NCBI GenBank assembly: GCA_051414845.1
Contig: CP183313.1
Span: 1,178,001-1,242,000 of the forward strand
Source of the DNA: Simonsiella sp051414845
Lineage (GTDB): Bacteria > Pseudomonadota > Gammaproteobacteria > Burkholderiales > Neisseriaceae
Length of the DNA: 64,000 nt
Reading direction: 5' to 3'
The first letter of the stretch is position 1. Each line of letters begins with the position of its first letter. Made by a program: the position numbers and the translations under genes. The notes beneath the pieces are model-generated. The model was not told where the DNA came from. It saw only the letters and a list, made by a program, of their open reading frames with translations, and did no database searches. Positions 45,778 through 53,966 of the stretch are shown here, in pieces.

Positions 45778-46296
45778 TCACTTTTTGCGCACATCAACCA
45801 ATTCCGTGCCTGCCAAATAATCATATAAAAATTGTTTACGCGGATGAAACAGCGCAAAACCCCAAGGCAACATCCACCACAACGCCGCTAAACCCATAGA
45901 CATTTTCGGCGACGCGCCCACATAACGCAACGCCGCATAAGCACACATCGGCACAAACAACAAAAATACCGCTGCCCACATAAAGCGCATTTTCAAACGC
46001 GCCAGCGCAGGACGTGCGCCCGACAAATCCGTCATACCAATACCCCAAACGCGCATCGGTAACGTTTGTCCTTCTCGTACCCAGTTGATTTTAAAATAAA
46101 ACCACCAGAAAAACAGAAAAATAAACGTGGTCAGAACAGGCATCACCATCGCCACACTGGGCATAACGCGCACCAAAAAAGTGTTAAGCAAACCTGCAAA
46201 AATCCCTGCCACAATTGCCACCGCGACTATAAATAAACTTTCATAAATCAATGCCGCAAAACGGCGTTTTAAAGAAGCTGAATTTCGGGTTGTCAT
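45778..46296 (-). CDS. RDD family membrane protein
   Basis: A 172 aa protein with three or four membrane segments and the RDD-type N-terminus (LKRRFAALIYESLFIVAVA). Between helices lies TLPMRVWGIGMTD, and the C-terminal end is PRKQFLYDYLAGTELVDVR, typical of RDD proteins. Role unknown, possibly ion or solute transport. The ATG at 46296 is preferred over one seven codons upstream. Confidence 0.85.
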   Translation of the reverse strand: MTTRNSASLKRRFAALIYESLFIVAVAIVAGIFAGLLNTFLVRVMPSVAMVMPVLTTFIFLFFWWFYFKINWVREGQTLPMRVWGIGMTDLSGARPALARLKMRFMWAAVFLLFVPMCAYAALRYVGASPKMSMGLAALWWMLPWGFALFHPRKQFLYDYLAGTELVDVRKK

Positions 46297-46369
46297 AAGT
46301 TTTCTTTGGTTTTGCAAGGTTTTTTTTAAAATGCTAGATTTGTGTTGCGCTTATTGTGTTTCAGGCTGC

Positions 46370-47311
46370 CTAAACCCCTTCAAATTCCGCCAACTTCACA
46401 CTCGCCGCCTGAACCAAATCTATACCCGCATAAGGGTCAAGCACACAATCGGCAGGCAATTTGCGCAACCAAGTCAATTGCCGTTTTGCCAACTGTCGCG
46501 TTGCCGCCTGTCCTTGTGCAATAAACTCGGTTTCATCGATTTCGCCTGCCAAATAAGACCAAGCCTGACGATAGCCCACGCAGCGCATGGACGGCATATC
46601 GGGTGTTAACTCAGGATAGTTTTGTTGCAAGTTTTTCATTTCTTGCACAAAACCATTTGCCAGCATCGTCTCAAACCGCTGATTAATGTGCGCATGCAGT
46701 AAAGCACGATTTTCAGGCACCAGCGTCAATGTATATAAATCCAAAGCTGCTTGATTGGGCGAGGCAGCCTGAAAATGCGCGCTCAATGGTGTGTTAGTCA
46801 GTAAGAACACTTCCAAAGCGCGTTCAATTCGTTGCGCATCGTTCGGTTTTAATCGCGCTGCTGTTTCGGGATCAATTGTTTGCAAACGTTGATACAAATG
46901 CGCCAAACCATGCGTATTTTTTTCCTGCTGCAATGCCGCACGCACACTTTCATCGGCTTGGGGTAATTGATTTAAACCTTGGGTTAGCGCATGAAAATAC
47001 ATCATCGTACCACCCACAATCAAAGGAATACGCCCGCGCGCACGAATTTCGCCGACCAAGCACACGCAATCGTCCACAAAATCCGCCGCACTATAGGCTT
47101 GAAGCGGCGAAATAATGTCAATCAAATGATGCGGCACTTGCGCCATTTCCGTCGCCGTTGGTTTTGCCGTGCCAACATCCATATCACGATACACCAGCGC
47201 GCTGTCTAAACTGATGATTTCGCAATTAAATTGTTGCGCCAAACTTAATGCCAAGGCGGTTTTGCCGCTGGCAGTTGGACCTAAAATAGCGAATGCACGA
47301 GATAAAGACAT
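46370..47311 (-). CDS. miaA: tRNA dimethylallyltransferase
   Basis: MiaA (313 aa) adds dimethylallyl to A37 of UNN-decoding tRNAs, the precursor of ms2i6A. P-loop GPTASGKT at 11-18, then SLDSALVYRDMDVGTAKP, LIDIISP, GGTMMYFHAL and a C-terminal MRCVGYRQAWSYL. Start set at 47311 (MSLSRAFAILGPTAS), as homologues begin close to this point. Confidence 0.95.
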   Translation of the reverse strand: MSLSRAFAILGPTASGKTALALSLAQQFNCEIISLDSALVYRDMDVGTAKPTATEMAQVPHHLIDIISPLQAYSAADFVDDCVCLVGEIRARGRIPLIVGGTMMYFHALTQGLNQLPQADESVRAALQQEKNTHGLAHLYQRLQTIDPETAARLKPNDAQRIERALEVFLLTNTPLSAHFQAASPNQAALDLYTLTLVPENRALLHAHINQRFETMLANGFVQEMKNLQQNYPELTPDMPSMRCVGYRQAWSYLAGEIDETEFIAQGQAATRQLAKRQLTWLRKLPADCVLDPYAGIDLVQAASVKLAEFEGV

Positions 47312-47440
47312 TTCTGGAAGCAGCCTGAAAAACAAAACGCGCATTGTAGGCAGTTTCAGGCTGCCTGAAAAGTATTAAAAGTATTATGGGTTTCGCCGTG
47401 CAGAACTTTGTTTCAGGCTGCCTGAAACATCTATTATTCT

Positions 47441-47560
47441 ATCCCTCCCCTGCCTAGCGGAGGAGGGTTAGGGTGGGGGCTAGTGGCGTAGCAGAAATTT
47501 TTGAATATCAACGTTCTACCTCCCACCCCAGCCCCCCTTTCATAGGGAGGGAGCAAATCT
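47441..47560. repeat. C-rich/G-rich hairpin repeat
   Basis: CCCTCCCCTGCCTAGCGGAGG and AGGGTTAGGGTGGGGGC face CCCACCCCAGCCCCCC and GGGAGGGAGCAAATCT. The same unit occurs at 59795, 63342 and inside ligA. Confidence 0.75.
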
Positions 47561-48234
47561 CAGGCAGCCTGAAAAACCGACGACAATTGCCAAATTGCCC
47601 ACGCGCTAACCAGCAAACCTGCGCCCAAGCGAATCATGCGATGATGCAACACGCTTTTGAGTTGCGCAGCGAACACGCCCATGGCAAGTAAATTAGGCAA
47701 TGTGCCTAACCCAAATGCCAATAAATACAATGCGCCCTGCCCTGCCGAACCACTACCTAGCGCATACAAAGCAGCGTTATACACCAAACCGCAAGGCAGC
47801 CAACCCCACAACACCCCCACCAAAAAACAGGCTTTAACGCTTTGAATCGGCAACAATTTATTTAAAAACGGATTGAGTTTACGCCAAATCGGTTTGCCGA
47901 TTAAATCTATTTTCGCCGCGCCATTGAACACACCAGCCAAATATAAACCCATGAATAACAACAAAATATTGGCCAAAACCAATAAGATTTTTTGTACTTC
48001 ATGCGTGTGCTGCAACACGCTGCCGATTTGCGACAGCGCGCCCATCAATGCACCAATCGCCACATAGCTGCTTAATCGCCCAATATTCAGCAATAAAATC
48101 AACTGAATACGCCCGATATGTGGCGGCAATTGCAGGGCAAACGCGCTACTGAGTCCGCCACACATGCCGATGCAATGCGTACCACCGAAAAAGCCGAGAA
48201 TAAATAAGGTAAGCAAAGTAATGGGTGAATCCAT
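47560..48234 (-). CDS. TauE/SafE-like (UreH-type) membrane protein
   Basis: A 224 aa membrane protein of six or seven helices with the signature GFFGGTHCIGMCGGLSSA near residue 14 and a second half with GWLPCGLVYNAALYALG. This His/Cys-Met-Cys pattern marks the UreH-TM2 group of the TauE/SafE superfamily, which is linked to metal or cytochrome-oxidase assembly in some bacteria. Substrate unknown. The stop is supplied by a DUS (F-Q-A-A-TGA). The ATG at 48234 is preferred over one 19 codons upstream. Confidence 0.83.
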   Translation of the reverse strand: MDSPITLLTLFILGFFGGTHCIGMCGGLSSAFALQLPPHIGRIQLILLLNIGRLSSYVAIGALMGALSQIGSVLQHTHEVQKILLVLANILLLFMGLYLAGVFNGAAKIDLIGKPIWRKLNPFLNKLLPIQSVKACFLVGVLWGWLPCGLVYNAALYALGSGSAGQGALYLLAFGLGTLPNLLAMGVFAAQLKSVLHHRMIRLGAGLLVSAWAIWQLSSVFQAA

Positions 48235-48274
48235 GGCACGACCTATTGAAAAAGGGCGTATTTTAGCGCGATTA

Positions 48275-48430
48275 TATAGCCGAACAAACACAATCAGTAC
48301 AAGGCGGCGAGCCGCAGATAGTACATGCTGTACAGCTCCTGAGTTTTGTCCAAAACTTATTTGGCAACAAAACTAGACACAGAGTGCTAGGCGAGCCAAC
48401 GCCGTAATGATTTAATTTTTGTTTGGCTAT
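48275..48430. mobile_element. Full-length Correia-like element (156 bp)
   Basis: The ends TATAGCCGAACAAA and TTTGTTTGGCTAT are near-perfect inverted repeats. The interior ACAAGGCGGCGAGCCGCAGA, AGTACA and GCTAGGCGAGCCAACGCCGTA follows the standard neisserial Correia element, and the 156-base length equals the long form. It lies 60 bases before the DUF1415 gene. Confidence 0.85.
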
Positions 48431-48490
48431 GGCTTTCAGGCTGCCTGAAAATCGGTTAAACTCAATCGCTATAATCAAAAAGGAACTACT

Positions 48491-49072
48491 ATGTCTTCGC
48501 CCAGCGATGAATTGATTGAACAACACACTCGCCAATGGCTAGAAAAAGCCGTGATTGGCTTGAATTTATGCCCGTTTGCCAAAGCACCGTATGTGAAAGG
48601 ACAAGTGCGCATTGCCATTAGCCATGCCAAACATTTGGACGGTTTTTTGGAAGATTTAGACTCAGAATTGCAACGTTTGCTTCATACCAGCGCGCAAGAA
48701 TTGGAAACCACTTTATTGATACACCCGAGTTTATTTGATGATTTTTTGCTGTTTAACGATGTGTTGGACATCGCAGAACAAGCCATTGTGGACAACGAAG
48801 CAGAAGGTATTTTGCAAATCGCGCCTTTTCATCCGTTATTCCAGTTTGAAGGCACACAAGTGGACGATATTTCCAACTATACCAATCGTAGCCCCTACCC
48901 AACTTTGCATTTAATTCGCGAAGAGAGCATTGCCAAAGCCGCCGAAGCGTTTCCTGATGCGGCGGTGATTTTTGAGCGAAATATTGCTTTATTAGAACAA
49001 ATGGGACACGAAGGTTGGGACAAATTAGGCATTTCAAGCTGCCCTGTGGCGCATAAGAAAGACGCAACATGA
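48491..49072 (+). CDS. DUF1415 family protein
   Basis: A 193 aa cytoplasmic protein with the DUF1415 pattern: WLEKAVIGLNLCPFAKAP near 17, a middle VDNEAEGILQIAPFHPLFQFEG, and TNRSPYPTLHLIREESI near 131. The family has no known function. The stop overlaps the next start (ATGA), so they are coupled. Confidence 0.88.
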   Translation: MSSPSDELIEQHTRQWLEKAVIGLNLCPFAKAPYVKGQVRIAISHAKHLDGFLEDLDSELQRLLHTSAQELETTLLIHPSLFDDFLLFNDVLDIAEQAIVDNEAEGILQIAPFHPLFQFEGTQVDDISNYTNRSPYPTLHLIREESIAKAAEAFPDAAVIFERNIALLEQMGHEGWDKLGISSCPVAHKKDAT

Positions 49073-49728
49073 TGTTTGCTTGGCAAGAAGTTTTATTTTG
49101 GGCGATGAGCGCGGCATTGTTTGTGATTCCGATGATTATGGTCGCGCTGCTGCCTGATGGGCGACACAAAGAATTGCTGTTGCGCAGTTTGCTCGGTTTA
49201 AATTTGATGGTGCTGGGCATTGTGTTGATTTTAGCTGCCGTGTCGCCGCAATGGTTGCCACACTCGGCTTCATTGGGTGCGTACACATTTTGGGTGCTAA
49301 CTGCTTTATTGATTGTGATTCCCATCAGTTTTGTTTTTGCGTTGCCCAAAAGCAAACTGCGCACAACTTTAATCAATGGAATTTTGTGGCTGGTGGGCGC
49401 GATTGCTTTGGTATTGGGCGTGATTGGTGCTGTGTTACCCGTGATGCCGACCACGCCGTTTATTTTGGTCACCGCCGCTTGCTGGGGACGTGCTTCGCCG
49501 CGTTTTCATCGTTGGTTGCACAATCATCGCTATTTCGGGCCGATGGTGCGCAACTGGGAAGAACGTCGCGCCATTCCCAAACGCGGTAAATACTTGGCTT
49601 GGACGATGATGTCTTTGTCTTGTATTGGCTTATTATGGCGTTTCCCCGAACGCTGGTATGTCGGTGTAGGTACATCCATTGTTTGCTTATGCGTTGGTTT
49701 GTGGATGGCAAAATTACCCAATGCTTGA
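49069..49728 (+). CDS. DUF454 (YbaN-like) membrane protein
   Basis: A 219 aa membrane protein with an N-terminal three-helix part (about 1-100) not usual in YbaN, then a DUF454 core: GVIGAVLPVMPTTPFILV, AACWGRASPRFHRWLHNH and FGPMVRNWEERRAIPKRGK. Function unknown. It overlaps the DUF1415 gene by four bases. A DUS hairpin (49733-49776) ends the transcript. Confidence 0.85.
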   Translation: MMFAWQEVLFWAMSAALFVIPMIMVALLPDGRHKELLLRSLLGLNLMVLGIVLILAAVSPQWLPHSASLGAYTFWVLTALLIVIPISFVFALPKSKLRTTLINGILWLVGAIALVLGVIGAVLPVMPTTPFILVTAACWGRASPRFHRWLHNHRYFGPMVRNWEERRAIPKRGKYLAWTMMSLSCIGLLWRFPERWYVGVGTSIVCLCVGLWMAKLPNA

Positions 49729-49732
49729 TTTC

Positions 49733-49776
49733 AGGCTGCCTGAAAGCGTTTTATCCAAGTTTCAGGCAGCCTTTTT
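49733..49776 (+). terminator. DUS hairpin terminator
   Basis: AGGCTGCCTGAAA and TTTCAGGCAGCCT (13 bp) around a 14-base loop, followed by TTTTTG. Confidence 0.7.
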
Positions 49777-49865
49777 GTACAATATTTTTCAGGCTGCCTG
49801 AAGCGAAGTTCTGCACAGCTAAAACCATTTTATTCAACTTTAATCTTTTTTAATTTCATAACCCT

Positions 49866-50492
49866 ATGAAAAACATCGTTATTCTTATCTCAGGACGCGG
49901 CAGCAATATGCAATCCATTGTGAACGCCAATATTCCCAATGCACGCATTGCCGCCGTGTTATCCAACAATCCCAACGCCGCAGGTTTGGCATGGGCTTCT
50001 GAACGCGGCATTTACACCGCCAGTTTAGACCACAAATCCTTTGCCAATCGCCAAGAATTTGACGCAGCAATGATGCAACTGATTGACGAACAAGCGCCTG
50101 ATTTGGTGGTTTTAGCAGGTTTTATGCGCATTTTAACGCCTGAATTTTGCCAGCATTATGCAGGTCGTTGTATCAATATTCATCCGTCGCTATTACCCGC
50201 ATTTACAGGATTGCACACACACGAGCGCGCCTTGGCAGAAGGCTGTCGCGTAGCAGGCTGCACCATTCATTTTGTAACTGCCGAACTGGATAACGGCCCG
50301 ATTATTGCGCAAGGTGTCGTCCCCATTTTAGACAACGACACAGCGGATACCATCGCCGCGCGCGTGCTGAAAGTGGAGCACCAATTGTTTCCGCAAGCCG
50401 TTGCCGATTTCGTTTCAGGCAGCCTGAAAATTGACGGCAAGCGTGTAAAGAAAACGCAGCAAGTTGCTGAATCAAATCAATTATTGGCGTAA
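49866..50492 (+). CDS. purN: Phosphoribosylglycinamide formyltransferase
   Basis: PurN (208 aa) formylates GAR using 10-formyl-tetrahydrofolate. ISGRGSNMQ at 8-16, catalytic N104/H106 in INIHPSLLP and D142 in ELDNGPIIAQ are in place. A DUS is translated near the C-terminus (FVSGSLKIDGK). It precedes the lytic transglycosylase by 2 bases. Confidence 0.96.
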   Translation: MKNIVILISGRGSNMQSIVNANIPNARIAAVLSNNPNAAGLAWASERGIYTASLDHKSFANRQEFDAAMMQLIDEQAPDLVVLAGFMRILTPEFCQHYAGRCINIHPSLLPAFTGLHTHERALAEGCRVAGCTIHFVTAELDNGPIIAQGVVPILDNDTADTIAARVLKVEHQLFPQAVADFVSGSLKIDGKRVKKTQQVAESNQLLA

Positions 50493-50494
50493 AA

Positions 50495-51103
50495 ATGAAG
50501 CAGCAAAACTTATCTCGTCGCCACATTTTGCTTTCAGGCAGCCTATTATTGCTGCCCCCCAGTTTGTGGGCAGGTGCGCAACGTGAAGAAACTTTATCAG
50601 ACGATGTCGCGTCCATTATGCGCCACTCAGTAGAACATGCCAGCCCACCGCGTTTGGTATTTCAACGCGCAGCAGACGGGCAGCGTTGGCTCAACGATAT
50701 GTCGGTGCGACTCACGCGCTTTGTGGACGACGAACTCTATCGCCGCCGCTTGTTGATTATGATTCAATATGAAGCGGCGCGCGCCGACTTGGATACGCAA
50801 GTGATTTTAGGCTTGATTGAAGTGGAAAGCGCGTTTCGCCAGTACGCGATTAGCAATGTGGGCGCGAAAGGTTTAATGCAGGTCATGCCGTTTTGGCAGC
50901 GTTATATTGGCAGCGCCAGCCACAATTTGTTTGACGTACGCACCAATTTACGCTATGGCTGCACAATTTTGCGCCATTATGTGAATATAGAAAACGGAAA
51001 TTTGCACCGTGCGCTAGCACGCTACAACGGCAGCTTGGGCAGCAATAAATATCCCAATGCCGTCTTGGGTGCGTGGAAAAATCGTTGGCAATGGGAGGCT
51101 TGA
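50495..51103 (+). CDS. Lytic transglycosylase (SLT domain)
   Basis: A 202 aa exported wall-degrading enzyme. It has a twin-arginine-like start (LSRRHILLSGSLLLLP, part of which is a DUS), then an SLT domain: catalytic Glu (E111) in IEVESAFRQYAISNVGAKGLMQVMP-type sequence (residues 108-132), ending with ALARYNGSLGSNKYP. It resembles small MltC/Slt-type enzymes of Neisseria. It follows purN by two bases. Confidence 0.9.
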   Translation: MKQQNLSRRHILLSGSLLLLPPSLWAGAQREETLSDDVASIMRHSVEHASPPRLVFQRAADGQRWLNDMSVRLTRFVDDELYRRRLLIMIQYEAARADLDTQVILGLIEVESAFRQYAISNVGAKGLMQVMPFWQRYIGSASHNLFDVRTNLRYGCTILRHYVNIENGNLHRALARYNGSLGSNKYPNAVLGAWKNRWQWEA

Positions 51104-51141
51104 TGATGGTTTTCAGGCAGCCTGAAATGGACAACTTCGTC

Positions 51142-51280
51142 ATTCCCGCGTAGGCGGGAATCCAAATTTCGGTTTGGGCAATCTTTATTTAATGCTGAAA
51201 ATTCAAAATCTTGAATCAAATATTTCCGCATTAAATATGACAAGTTTGACTCAGCGTTGGATTCCCGCCTACGCGGGAAT
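51142..51280. mobile_element. dRS3-bounded repeat element (139 bp)
   Basis: Perfect ATTCCCGCGTAGGCGGGAAT (51142-51161) and ATTCCCGCCTACGCGGGAAT (51261-51280), inverted relative to each other. The interior (CGGTTTGGGCAATCTTTATTTAATG, AAAATCTTGAATC, TCAGCGTTGG) recurs in reverse orientation at 59141-59281, so the whole unit is a copy of one element. Confidence 0.85.
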
Positions 51281-51337
51281 GACGGCGTAGTCAGTTTTGC
51301 AAAGGTTTCAGGCTGCCTGAAAAATCTAAACATCAAC

Positions 51338-51367
51338 AAAACGACACGTATCAAAACGTGTCGTTTT
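51338..51367. terminator. Terminator of metNIQ and the lytic transglycosylase
   Basis: 12-bp stem AAAACGACACGT / ACGTGTCGTTTT with a 6-base loop, symmetric for both convergent transcripts. Confidence 0.9.
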
Positions 51368-51382
51368 TATGCTTGATTCAAC

Positions 51383-52321
51383 TTATTTCGCTGTTGAAGC
51401 TGCAGAAGCCGCTACAGCAGAAGCCGTTGCGCTCGCTTCAGCTTTTGCACCTGCTGCTGCGTTTTCGCCCCAAGCTGCTGGGTATTTGTAACCTGCAAAA
51501 CGTTGTTTCGCATAGGTTTTAAATTCTTCAGAGTTGTAAGCCTCGGTAATATCTTTAACCCACGCGCTGTCTTTATCTGCCGTACGTACTGCCGACCAGT
51601 TCACATACGCAAAACTTGGTTCTTGGAACAAGGTTTCGGTCAATTTCATGCCGCTAGACATAGCGTAGTTGCCGTTCACAATCGCAAAATCCACATCGGT
51701 GCGGCTGCGTGGCAAATTCGCCGCTTCCATTTCTACCAGTTTGATATTTTTGGTGTTTTCCGCAATATCCGCTTTGCTGGCTTTCAATGGGTCGATGTTG
51801 TCTTTCAACTTAATCCAGCCCAATTCGTTCAACATTACCAACGCGCGCGCGAAGTTTGACGGGTCGTTTGGCACAGACACACTCGTACCGTCTTTCACTT
51901 GGTCAATCGCGGTCAATTTGCCAGGATACAAGCCCAAAGGTGCGGTTGGTACTTGGAACACTTCGGTCAAGTCCAATTTGTTTTCGGTTTTAAAACCATC
52001 TAAATAAGGTTTATGTTGGAAGATATTGATATCAATTGCGTTTTCTGCCAAAGCATTGTTTGGTGTAACGTAATCTGGATATTCAGTCAGCGTTACTTTG
52101 TAGCCTTTTTTCTCCAACATTGACTGAATTTGCTCTTTTACCATATCACCAAAATCACCTGGTGTGGTACCAAAGCGGATTTCGGTTTTTTCAGGTGCAG
52201 CCATTGCCGCTGCGGGCGCTGAACCTGTTGTCGCTGGTTTGGTGGCTTCTTGCTGACCACCGCAAGCTGACAATGCCAAAGCGATGATACCTGCCAAAGA
52301 AAGTTTAAAAGTTGTTTGCAT
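51383..52321 (-). CDS. metQ: Methionine-binding lipoprotein MetQ
   Basis: MetQ (312 aa) delivers methionine to MetNI. Lipobox LSAC (C20) and the NLPA family features EIRFGTTPGDFGDMVKEQI, FQHKPYLDGFK and TSVSVPNDPSNFARAL are present. After the domain it carries an Ala/Ser/Lys-rich tail of about 25 residues not usual in MetQ. Last gene of the metN-metI-metQ operon. Confidence 0.93.
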   Translation of the reverse strand: MQTTFKLSLAGIIALALSACGGQQEATKPATTGSAPAAAMAAPEKTEIRFGTTPGDFGDMVKEQIQSMLEKKGYKVTLTEYPDYVTPNNALAENAIDINIFQHKPYLDGFKTENKLDLTEVFQVPTAPLGLYPGKLTAIDQVKDGTSVSVPNDPSNFARALVMLNELGWIKLKDNIDPLKASKADIAENTKNIKLVEMEAANLPRSRTDVDFAIVNGNYAMSSGMKLTETLFQEPSFAYVNWSAVRTADKDSAWVKDITEAYNSEEFKTYAKQRFAGYKYPAAWGENAAAGAKAEASATASAVAASAASTAK

Positions 52322-52412
52322 AATGCACTCCTAGTGTGTAAAAAGTTTATTAAATACATCAGTAAGGCAGCCTGAAATCTATATTCCGCTTCAGGCTGCC
52401 TGAAAAAACACA

Positions 52413-53078
52413 TTAACGTTTATTCAATTTTGCCGAAATAAAATTGCCAATAGTTTGAATAATGACCACCAGCAAAGTCAAAATCACCACCACCGCCATC
52501 ATCACATCAGGCATATAACGCTGATGACCATAACGAATACCCAAATCGCCAATCCCACCACCACCAATCAAACCCGCAGCAGCACTCGCTTCGAGCAAAG
52601 CAATCATCAAAATCGTGATACTCAATACCAAACCTGAACGCGCTTCGCTCAGCAACACCTTAAAAATAATCGTTTTAGGCGAAGCACCCATCGCCTGTGC
52701 CGCTTCCACAATGCCGCGTGGGACTTCTTTTAAGTTTTGTTCAACCAACCGCGCAAAATAAAAGCTGCCTGCAATGCTCAACGACACGCTCGCGGCAAAT
52801 GGACCGAATGATGTACCCACAATCCAACGTGTCAGCGGCATGACCACAATCATCAAAATCACAAATGGAAACGAGCGCATAAAACTCACCGCCGTGCCAA
52901 TGCCTCGATGAACCGCACGATTAGCAAAAATCTGTCCAAAACTGCTGGTAAACAGCCATACGCCCAACAAAGTGCCGATAATAACACTAATCGCCGCCGA
53001 CACACCCACCATAATCAGCGTTTCGCCAATGGCTTGATAAAAGTCGGGCAATAATTTCTTAATATTATCAAAGTTCAT
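52413..53078 (-). CDS. metI: Methionine ABC transporter permease MetI
   Basis: MetI (221 aa) has five membrane helices and the ABC coupling (EAA) motif GIVEAAQAMGASPKTIIFKVLL. The middle gene of the operon, with a 54-base gap (containing a DUS) after metN. Confidence 0.93.
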   Translation of the reverse strand: MNFDNIKKLLPDFYQAIGETLIMVGVSAAISVIIGTLLGVWLFTSSFGQIFANRAVHRGIGTAVSFMRSFPFVILMIVVMPLTRWIVGTSFGPFAASVSLSIAGSFYFARLVEQNLKEVPRGIVEAAQAMGASPKTIIFKVLLSEARSGLVLSITILMIALLEASAAAGLIGGGGIGDLGIRYGHQRYMPDVMMAVVVILTLLVVIIQTIGNFISAKLNKR

Positions 53079-53132
53079 GTTTTTACTTCTGTTTTCATTT
53101 CAGAAAGCCTTTTCAGGCAGCCTGAAAAACTT

Positions 53133-53870
53133 TTAATCTTCTCGCAATAATTCTTTGCCAATTTCCGATTGCGCCAAAATCACGCCATTTTGAACATCGG
53201 CAACTTCCAACAATTTTCCCTGATGTAACAAAGCAGTACGGCTACACAAGCGGCGTATCACGCTCATTTCGTGGGTTACAATCACAATGGTTACTTTGAA
53301 TCGCTCGTTGATTTCTTGCAAACATTGCAACACGCTGCGCGTGGTAATCGGGTCAAGTGCGGAAGTCGGCTCGTCGGCTAAAATCACGTGTGGACGCGGT
53401 GCTAATGCGCGCGCGATGCCGACGCGTTGTTTTTGTCCGCCCGATAATTGCGCGGGATAATGATGTGCGCGTTCTTGCAAGCCCACGATTTCCAAACATT
53501 CTGCAACACGCGGCGCGATCTTGCCTTTGTCCCAGCCTGCGATTTCCAAGGGGAACGCAATATTTTCGGCGACAGTACGATTACTCAACAAGTTAAATTG
53601 TTGAAAAACCATGCCAATATTTTGCCGCGCTTGGCGCAATTGCGCGTCGTTCATCGCGGTTAAATCTCGGTTATCAATTAAAACCTTGCCTGTATCTGGT
53701 CGTTCTAACAGATTGATTAAGCGCAATAAAGTGGACTTACCTGCACCCGAATAACCCATCAAGCCGAAAATTTCGCCTTGTTCAATGGTTAAACTGATTG
53801 GCTCAACGGCGGTAAACCACGTTTTATCGCGCGTTTGGTATTTTTTGGAAACGTTGTCTAAAATAATCAT
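53133..53870 (-). CDS. metN: Methionine ABC transporter ATPase MetN (no regulatory domain)
   Basis: MetN (245 aa) powers methionine import. Walker A GYSGAGKST at 39-47, signature LSGGQKQRVGIARAL, Walker B VILADEPTSALDP. It ends after the ATPase domain, lacking the C-terminal methionine-binding NIL/C2 domain that mediates transinhibition in E. coli MetN (343 aa). A similarly short MetN is known in Neisseria meningitidis. Start set at 53870. The leader carries a candidate SAM riboswitch and attenuator. Confidence 0.94.
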   Translation of the reverse strand: MIILDNVSKKYQTRDKTWFTAVEPISLTIEQGEIFGLMGYSGAGKSTLLRLINLLERPDTGKVLIDNRDLTAMNDAQLRQARQNIGMVFQQFNLLSNRTVAENIAFPLEIAGWDKGKIAPRVAECLEIVGLQERAHHYPAQLSGGQKQRVGIARALAPRPHVILADEPTSALDPITTRSVLQCLQEINERFKVTIVIVTHEMSVIRRLCSRTALLHQGKLLEVADVQNGVILAQSEIGKELLRED

Positions 53871-53884
53871 GAGTTTATGAATAG

Positions 53885-53914
53885 CAAAAGCCCGATGTGG
53901 CGACACAACGGGCT
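53885..53914 (-). terminator. Attenuator-type intrinsic terminator in the metNIQ leader
   Basis: On the minus strand, AGCCCGTTGTG pairs with CACATCGGGCT (one mismatch), followed by TTTTG. It lies only 19 bases before the metN ATG and just after the candidate riboswitch, so it would block metNIQ unless bypassed. Confidence 0.7.
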
Positions 53915-53925
53915 AAAATCGTTTG

Positions 53926-53966
53926 AGCTTAGCTGGTTACGCCCGCAAGCGGTGTCAAATCGGCGT
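53926..53966 (-). promoter_or_regulatory. Candidate SAM-II/SAM-V-class riboswitch upstream of metNIQ
   Basis: Read on the minus strand. A 5-bp stem ACGCC (53966-53962) / GGCGT (53943-53939) closes a loop GATTTGACACCGCTTGCG, followed by AACCAGCTAAGC. The order of stem, GATTT-A...CCG..TTGC loop and downstream AGCTAA matches my memory of the SAM-II pseudoknot. Loop bases GCTT (53950-53947) can pair with AAGC (53930-53927). A terminator follows. The class call is inference. Confidence 0.55.

Noticed and set aside
51142..51280. Phage attachment sites or a prophage at dRS3 repeats
   Set aside because: dRS3 repeats are known phage targets in meningococcus, but no integrase or phage genes are present here.
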